DNA from: Gammaproteobacteria bacterium
GTDB lineage: Bacteria; Pseudomonadota; Gammaproteobacteria; Chromatiales; Chromatiaceae
DNA: 51,732 nt
Direction of reading: 5' to 3'
Assembly: GCA_024275295.1 (NCBI GenBank)
Contig: JAJRZI010000069.1
Span: 1-51,732, forward strand
Below are positions 46,233-51,732 of the stretch, piece after piece. Every line of letters begins with the position of its first letter. The stretch's first letter is position 1. The position numbers were made by a program, and so were the translations under genes. The notes under the pieces were generated by a model. The model ran no database searches. It saw nothing but the letters and a program-made list of their open reading frames with translations, and was not told where the DNA came from.

Positions 46233-46976
46233 ATGAAATACAGGTTAATGCTATCAGCTTGTTTTGCGCTACTGGGCGTTGCGAACAGTGCATGGGCGGC
46301 TGGTGAAAATGAGATGGCTCAAACCTATGATCAGCAGTGGCAAGGTATGGGAGTGGGTGGCTTGATGGGGGCGCTGTTGGGTGGCCCTCCAGGATTTATT
46401 ATCGGTATTGCCGGTGGTGCATTGATAGGACATCAGCAAGGCCAGGCGGATGATCTGGCTGGAGCACGTCGGGAGGTTCTGGAATTAACCGCTGAGCAGC
46501 GTGATCTGCGGCATGACTTGCAGGTTGCGCAAAATGAAGTCACAACACTGCGCCAGAATAATGCAGATAAAAGCCAACAGGAACAGGTGTTGATCGAGGA
46601 ACGGTATGCGGATCAGCTGGCAGCCATCGCTAACGGCGTTGTTTTAAATATTCAATTTCGTACTGAGAGCGCAGAGTTGGCGCCCCATTTTGAACAGCAA
46701 CTTACCCGTGTTATAGCGCTATTGGATGCATTTCCAGATCTGCTGGTTCACATTGATGGATATGCTGATCAACGAGGTACAGAGCAATTTAATCATGCAC
46801 TCTCTCAACGCAGAGTAGATGCCGTTGCTCAGCATCTGCAAACTGCGGGGGTGGCTGTTAACCGTATCCGCAAAGTACCATACGGAGAAAGCCAAACGGA
46901 GTATGCAGAGAATGATGTTGAGGGGATGAGCTTTGATCGTCGGGTTGTGCTCTATTTTTGCAGGAGATCATCATGA
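46233..46976 (+). CDS. pdsO: PdsO, sortase-associated OmpA-like protein
   Basis: A 247-residue exported protein of the PdsO type (TIGR03789 type, from memory). It has a signal peptide to about AWA at 22, a glycine-zipper hydrophobic segment GVGGLMGALLGGPPGFIIGI (about 40-60), a coiled coil at 72-118, and an OmpA-like peptidoglycan-binding domain from about 138 with HIDGYADQRGTEQFNHALSQ and RR at 193-194. The ATG at 46233 has a strong aggagagag ribosome binding site; the earlier start at 46191 would extend past the signal peptide. It probably sits in the inner or outer membrane and binds peptidoglycan. The sortase and target genes that normally follow are absent, and a short ORF is coupled instead. 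Confidence 0.88.
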   Translation: MKYRLMLSACFALLGVANSAWAAGENEMAQTYDQQWQGMGVGGLMGALLGGPPGFIIGIAGGALIGHQQGQADDLAGARREVLELTAEQRDLRHDLQVAQNEVTTLRQNNADKSQQEQVLIEERYADQLAAIANGVVLNIQFRTESAELAPHFEQQLTRVIALLDAFPDLLVHIDGYADQRGTEQFNHALSQRRVDAVAQHLQTAGVAVNRIRKVPYGESQTEYAENDVEGMSFDRRVVLYFCRRSS

Positions 46977-47155
46977 ACAAACTGATATGTCCACTGAGTG
47001 AAGAGTTCCTCTACTGTTCGCCTGAGCGGCCAGAAAAAGGGTGTTATAGAGTGTTACAGGAGATGGAACAACCTAAGCAAATATCGCAAAAAAATGGTGC
47101 TGTGGATTTTAATGGTCATCTGTTGCAGAACCCCATGAATTCAGATCAGAATTAA
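46973..47155 (+). CDS. Small protein translationally coupled to pdsO, unknown
   Basis: A 60-residue frame starting at an ATG that overlaps the pdsO stop as ATGA, with a strong ribosome binding site (gcaggagatc) 4 bases upstream. It has no signal peptide or membrane helix. Three cysteines are evenly spaced (Cys6, Cys15, Cys24; C-x8-C-x8-C) in ICPLSEEFLYCSPERPEKGC, which suggests a metal site or disulfides; the rest is polar. I recognise no family. Its coupling argues it is real, but at this length it could be chance. Confidence 0.5.
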   Translation: MNKLICPLSEEFLYCSPERPEKGCYRVLQEMEQPKQISQKNGAVDFNGHLLQNPMNSDQN

Positions 47156-47215
47156 TGGTAGCGCCCCTGATCAACTATGCTTAATGTATGAGCAAATAGA
47201 AGGTGAGGGCATAGT

Positions 47216-50193
47216 ATGGATGGCAATGCAAAAACAATAAACACGTTGACTTCAAAAGAGCTGGATGCGCTTGTGATTAAAAAAGGGAAATTGTTATTGA
47301 ATGCAGTTCATGCTGCAGAATTATCACGTGGTGCTGCTGCCTCGTGGCTGGATCAGTTGCTCCAACAGTTTATGGCTGATGATGCCTTTAGGGTAAATGC
47401 ATTGCGTTTTATTGATCTCTTGCCTACATTAAAAAATGATAGAGAGCTGGTTGTGCATCTGCAAGAGTATTTTCCTGCTCAGGAATTCCCACTGCCAGGT
47501 ATAGCAAAATGGGGACTAAAGCTGGGTGCTGGCAAGCTGGGTGCCCATCTGATAGCAAGTGCCATCCGAAAGTCTGTGGAGATGATGGGAAAGCGATTCC
47601 TGGGTGGTGCTTGTGCAAAAGAGGTCTTAAAAACAGTTACAGGGCTGCGTCAACGTGGACTCTGCTGCAGTTAGACTTGCTTGGTGAAGAGTCTGTATCA
47701 GAGACTGAGGCTGATGAGTATCTCCAATGTTATCTTGAACTGCTGGATAGCCTGGTTCCTGAATTGGCGGTATGGGAGCAGAATAATATCCTGGATGTGG
47801 TCAGTGGACGTACCGCGCCGCGCCTGAATCTTTCAATCAAACTCTCTTCCCTCTATTCCCAAATCACCCCGAGAGATTTTGATGGGAGTGTGGAAGCCAT
47901 TAGTGCCCGATTGCGTCCATTGCTACTGAAGGCCAGGGAGAAGGGTGTCTTCATTACTGTTGATATGGAGCACTATGATTTTAAGGATGTCATCTTAGGT
48001 GTCTTTAAAACGATTCTGATGGAAGAGGCATTTTGTGACTGGGCAGATATCGGCATTGCCCTGCAGGCCTACCTAAAGGATACAGAACAGGATTTGACCC
48101 AGCTGGCTGAGTGGGCAAAAGAGCGTGGAACACCTGTTACGGTGCGCCTGGTGCGTGGAGCCTATTGGGATCAGGAGTGCATTGTAGCCGGGCGTGAGGA
48201 GTGGCCGGTGCCGGTTTGGCGGCATAAGTCTCAGACGGATGCCAACTATGAACGTTGTCTGAACCTGTTGATAAGCAATCATCCCTACCTGGAAGCGGCG
48301 GTAGCTACCCATAATGTCCGCAGTATGGCTGTAGCTATGGTGTTGGCGGAACAGCATGGCATTGAGCCAGGGCAGTTTGAATTTCAGGTGCTGTATGGCA
48401 TGGGGCAGGATCTGGCAGATGCTGTGGCTGCCATGGGTTATCGAATGCGTGTCTATACCCCCTTTGGTGAACTGCTGCCGGGGATGGCCTATCTGGTTCG
48501 GCGGCTGCTGGAGAACTCATCCAGCCAGTCCTTTTCCCGCATGATGGATGCTGAGCAGCAGATGGGTGATGAGCTACTGGCTGCACCGGATATTAGGTCT
48601 GAAGCTGATGAGAAAGAACCAGTAGCGGGTTTTTGTAGTGAGCCGATTTACCGATTTGTAGACCCCAAAGAAAGGGAAGGCTTTGCCAAGGCCATTGAGC
48701 AGGTTCGATCAGAGCTTGGTCGAGCCTATCCGCTAATTATAGGGGGGCAGGAGAGGGAGACCAGCCAGGTTATTACCTCGCTGAATCCTGCTCGGCCTGA
48801 TGAGGTAGTGGGGCGGGTTGCATCAGCAGGAGAGGCAGAAGCTGAGGCGGCTCAGAATGCAGCTGAAGGAGCATTTCAAAGCTGGTCGACACTGCCTGTA
48901 TCTGAACGGGCAGGCTACCTCCGCAAGGCAGCAGAAGTGTTGCGTCAACAGCGAGACTATTTTGCTGCGGTTGAGATCTTTGAGGCAGCAAAACCCTGGG
49001 CAGAGGCTGATGGCGATATCACTGAGGCTATTGATTTTCTGGAGTATTACGCCCAGGAGGCTGAGCGTCTCTCTTATCCAGGCCACCTTAATCTGCCGGG
49101 TGAACTCAATACTACACTCTATCGCCCCAGTGGGGTGGGGGTAATCATTCCACCCTGGAATTTTCCATTGGCCATCCTTGTGGGGATGTTGTCAGCGGCT
49201 ATTGTCACTGGTAATACGGTGATCTTGAAGCCCTCATCTCAAACGACAGTTGTTGCTGCACTCTTTGTTCAGTTGCTGCATAAGTTGGGATTGCCGCCGG
49301 GGGTTGTTAATCTGCTGCCTGGGCCAGGCAGAGCTGTGGGAGAGTATCTGGTTCGACATCCCCGTGTTCACTTTATTGCCTTTACAGGGTCACAGGATGT
49401 GGGCATGCGTATTGCCCAATTGGCATCCAGGTTGGTTCCTGGGCAACAGCATGTCAAACATGTTGTGGCGGAGATGGGGGGTAAGAATGCCATTATCATT
49501 GATCAGGATGCTGATCCTGATGATGCTGTACGTGGTGTGGTGGCTTCAGCATTTGGGTTTTCCGGGCAGAAATGCAGTGCCTGTTCCCGAGTTATACTGG
49601 TCGGTGAAGAGAATAAATCCTTTGTTGGGCGCCTTATTGCAGCGACCCGCAGTCTACATATAGGCAACCCCGAGAAGCCAGGCACCTTCATGGGGCCGGT
49701 GATAGAGGCTGCAGCTCATGATCGTATCTGTCAGATGATTGCTCAGGGTAAGAAAGATGCCAAACTGATGCTGGAAATGGACTGCACCCACCTGGGCAAT
49801 GGCTATTACATTGGACCAACGATATTCATAGATGTACCACCTGATTCCTCATTAGCCATAGAAGAGATATTTGGGCCGGTGCTGGTGGTGATGAGTGCAC
49901 CAGACTTTGAACAAGCACTGGTACTGGCCAACGCCACACGTTATGCCCTGACGGGGGGTGTCTACTCGCGTAGCCCGGCACATCTGGAGATGGCAAAGCA
50001 GGGGTTCCAGGTAGGTAATCTCTACCTCAATCGCAAGATTACCGGAGCGCGTGTCGGGTATCAGCCTTTTGGTGGTTTTAAACTCAGCGGTATGGGTACA
50101 AAGGCCGGAGGGCCAGATTACCTGTTGCAATTCCTTGAGCCACGAACGGTTACTGAAAATACCCTGCGTAAGGGATATGCGCCGGAGAGCTGA
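47216..50193 (+). pseudogene. putA: Bifunctional proline dehydrogenase / P5C dehydrogenase PutA, frameshifted
   Basis: A PutA of about 992 residues without the ribbon-helix-helix repressor domain (type B). It oxidises proline to glutamate in two FAD- and NAD-dependent steps. The PRODH barrel has LNLSIKLSSLYSQITPRDFD, ITVDMEHYDFKD, VRLVRGAYWDQE and YTPFGELLPGMAYLVRRLLE; the aldehyde dehydrogenase half has IIPPWNFPLAILVGML, AFTGSQDVGMRIAQLA and the catalytic Cys in GFSGQKCSACSRVILV. The ATG at 47216 has a good ribosome binding site (aaggtgagg). Near 47655-47672 the frame breaks: the first frame ends GLRQRGLCCS at a TAG, while the next frame resumes LDLLGEESVSETEADEY. One base appears lost there. 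No repeat or hairpin suggests programmed slippage. pdsO and its neighbour precede it on the same strand. Confidence 0.88.
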
Positions 50194-50253
50194 TAAATCG
50201 GGATACCGAACCTTATCGTTAGATTACCCAACTAAAAAATTCAAGAATTGATT

Positions 50254-50275
50254 TTAGTCTGCCGTTAGTCTGCCG
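50254..50275. repeat. Two tandem copies of an 11-base unit
   Basis: TTAGTCTGCCG occurs twice without a gap at 50254-50264 and 50265-50275, in the 162-base stretch between putA and the chemotaxis receptor. It could be a small duplication or a paired site; no function is proposed. Confidence 0.5.
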
Positions 50276-50355
50276 CTAGGCTTGTTAGGTCTTTGTTATT
50301 TGATGCAGGCAATGAAGATTTCCTTGTTTGGAAGAGACAGATGGAGAGAGGCACT

Positions 50356-51732
50356 ATGAATGCGCCGAAAAATATGAAATTAGGCACACGTTTTCTACTT
50401 CTGGCTGTTTTTGTAGCGGTTGTTGTGGTGATTGAAAGTGGTGTGGTCATTATCAACAGCCAGGCTATTTCTGATCAGACCGCAGAACTTAACACGCATG
50501 AATTTCCTCTCCTCAATAAAGCGCATGAGTTAAAACTGGCTGTTGTTCAGGTGCAGCAGTGGCTGACGGACATCAGTGCTACACGCGGGCGTGACGGGCT
50601 GAATGACGGCTTTGATGAAGCTGAAAATAATGCTAGAGCATTCAAGCGATTAATTGATGAACTTAAAGTACTGGATCTTGAGCATGCAGCACAATATCAG
50701 GCCATGATACCGGTTTTTGATGCCTACTACGAAGTGGGAAAGAGAATGGCTCAGGCCTATATTGACCAAGGCCCGGCGGGTGGCAACCCGATGATGACGC
50801 AGTTTGATGAAGTAGCCGCAAAGATGACAAAAGAGGTGAATGACCTGCTTGCAGGGGTCATAGAGCAGACTGCTGCTGCACTCTCTGAACAGCAGGAGCT
50901 GGCTGCTTCAACTGTACTTTATGTAAGTGCTGGTGCTTTGGTTATTCTGCTAGGTGTTGGCCTTGTCTACTTCATTATGTCCCAGGCTTTAAGTCATCTG
51001 CCAAAGCTTGTGGCAGAGTTACAACGTGTGGCGGAGGGCGATTTAACCTCAACGATCAAAGTGACTCGTGGTGATGAGATTGGTGAGCTGATGCAAGGAT
51101 TGAGTTCCATGCGTAATCGGCTTGTGGCCATGATTTCTAAGATTACAGATACCTCTGTTGAACTCTCTTCAGCGATGGAAGAGATGTCTGTCATTGCCAC
51201 AGAAACCAAATCGAATATTGAACAGCAGCAATCGGAAACGGATCAAGTGGCCATTGCCATGAATGAGATGACCGCCACAGTACAGGAGGTGGCCGGTAAT
51301 ATTAGCAATACAGCAGATGCGGCTGAGCAGGCCCATAGTGACACTTTGAATGGTGAGCAGGTTGTTGGTCATACGATAGATACGATGCAACAACTTTCTG
51401 GTCAGATTGACAGTGCAGCAAATGCCATACAGCAAGTGGAGCAGGACAGTGATAGCATCAGTGCCATATTGGATGTCATCAAGAGTATTGCTGAGCAGAC
51501 AAATCTGTTGGCATTGAATGCAGCTATTGAGGCGGCGCGGGCTGGTGATCAGGGTCGTGGCTTTGCCGTTGTGGCAGATGAGGTGCGTACGCTGGCGAGT
51601 CGAACCCAGCAGTCTACAGAAGAGATCAACCAGATGATTGAGAAGCTTCAAGCTGGCTCTAAGCAGGCTGTTCAGGTGATGGGTCAGAGTCGGGAGCAGG
51701 TGCAGACCGCAGTTGAGCAAGTGACTTCAGCA
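50356..51732 (+). CDS. Methyl-accepting chemotaxis protein, cut by the window edge
   Basis: The first 459 codons of a transmembrane chemoreceptor, still open at the edge. The ATG at 50356 follows ggagag at a good distance; an in-frame ATG at 50341 would add five residues. TM1 is about residues 13-33, the extracytoplasmic sensor about 34-195 (helical, four-helix bundle type, no PAS or Cache motif seen), TM2 about 196-216, then HAMP ([20 protein letters not shown]), then the coiled cytoplasmic domain. The hairpin tip [20 protein letters not shown], followed by [20 protein letters not shown], is complete, and the returning helix is partly present. It signals through CheA/CheW; no che gene is in view. 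Ligand unknown. Confidence 0.93.
   Translation, partial: MNAPKNMKLGTRFLLLAVFVAVVVVIESGVVIINSQAISDQTAELNTHEFPLLNKAHELKLAVVQVQQWLTDISATRGRDGLNDGFDEAENNARAFKRLIDELKVLDLEHAAQYQAMIPVFDAYYEVGKRMAQAYIDQGPAGGNPMMTQFDEVAAKMTKEVNDLLAGVIEQTAAALSEQQELAASTVLYVSAGALVILLGVGLVYFIMSQALSHLPKLVAELQRVAEGDLTSTIKVTRGDEIGELMQGLSSMRNRLVAMISKITDTSVELSSAMEEMSVIATETKSNIEQQQSETDQVAIAMNEMTATVQEVAGNISNTADAAEQAHSDTLNGEQVVGHTIDTMQQLSGQIDSAANAIQQVEQDSDSISAILDVIKSIAEQTNLLALNAAIEAARAGDQGRGFAVVADEVRTLASRTQQSTEEINQMIEKLQAGSKQAVQVMGQSREQVQTAVEQVTSA

Overview
The window reads as chromosomal DNA of a sulfur-oxidising gammaproteobacterium. The order smpB - xseB/ispA, ratA-rnfH, bamE, fur, recN, nadK, hrcA-grpE-dnaK-dnaJ-dapB is a familiar gammaproteobacterial backbone. 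SoxYZ and DsrEFHC/DsrN point to a sulfur oxidiser of the Chromatiales or thiotrophic-symbiont kind. I cannot name a genus. I see no rRNA, tRNA, CRISPR array, prophage or insertion sequence.

Layout. 1-6 kb: ADP-ribose pyrophosphatase, pilU, purB (interrupted), and a NarX/NarL-type pair (narX interrupted). 6-10 kb: an unknown gene, xthA, a small exported protein, and a TolC-type outer-membrane channel. 10-13 kb: a cold-shock gene, the RegB/RegA redox pair, and a membrane-anchored aspartic-protease-like protein. 13-29 kb: folE2, ispA, xseB, smpB, an NSS transporter, ratA-rnfH, bamE, fur, recN, an unknown gene, nadK, then hrcA-grpE-dnaK-dnaJ-dapB with a sigma70-like promoter and a CIRCE operator before hrcA. 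29-37 kb: a FliK-domain gene, lapA-lapB-pyrF, a ComEA-like exported protein, recC (interrupted twice) and ppsR. 37-43 kb is the sulfur region: bepA-soxY-soxZ on the minus strand, and dsrE-F-H-C followed directly by dsrN and a two-domain sulfurtransferase on the plus strand. 43-47 kb: part of a proteobacterial dedicated sortase (PDS) locus, with pdsS kinase, pdsR regulator, pdsO OmpA-like protein and a small coupled ORF, but no sortase or sortase target. 47-52 kb: putA (frameshifted) and a chemotaxis receptor cut by the window edge.

The strangest overall feature is how many well-conserved genes carry a single disabling change. Eight in-frame stops fall in purB, narX, dnaK, recC (two), dsrH, dsrN and pdsS. 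There are two one-base frame errors (xseB, putA), and hrcA has no normal start codon. In most cases the stop sits where the family has Glu or Gly, so one G-to-T change would explain it. Since dnaK and purB are normally indispensable, draft sequence error is the simplest explanation, with recent gene decay in a host-associated lineage as the alternative.

The most interesting biology is as follows. SoxY has no cysteine and no GGCGG carrier arm, yet sits beside a normal SoxZ in an apparent bepA-soxY-soxZ operon. The dsr block jumps from dsrC to dsrN without dsrMKLJOP, and dsrN runs in frame into a rhodanese-type sulfurtransferase. The PDS locus lacks its sortase and target, and has helically phased TTGCCA repeats between the divergent pdsR and pdsO genes.
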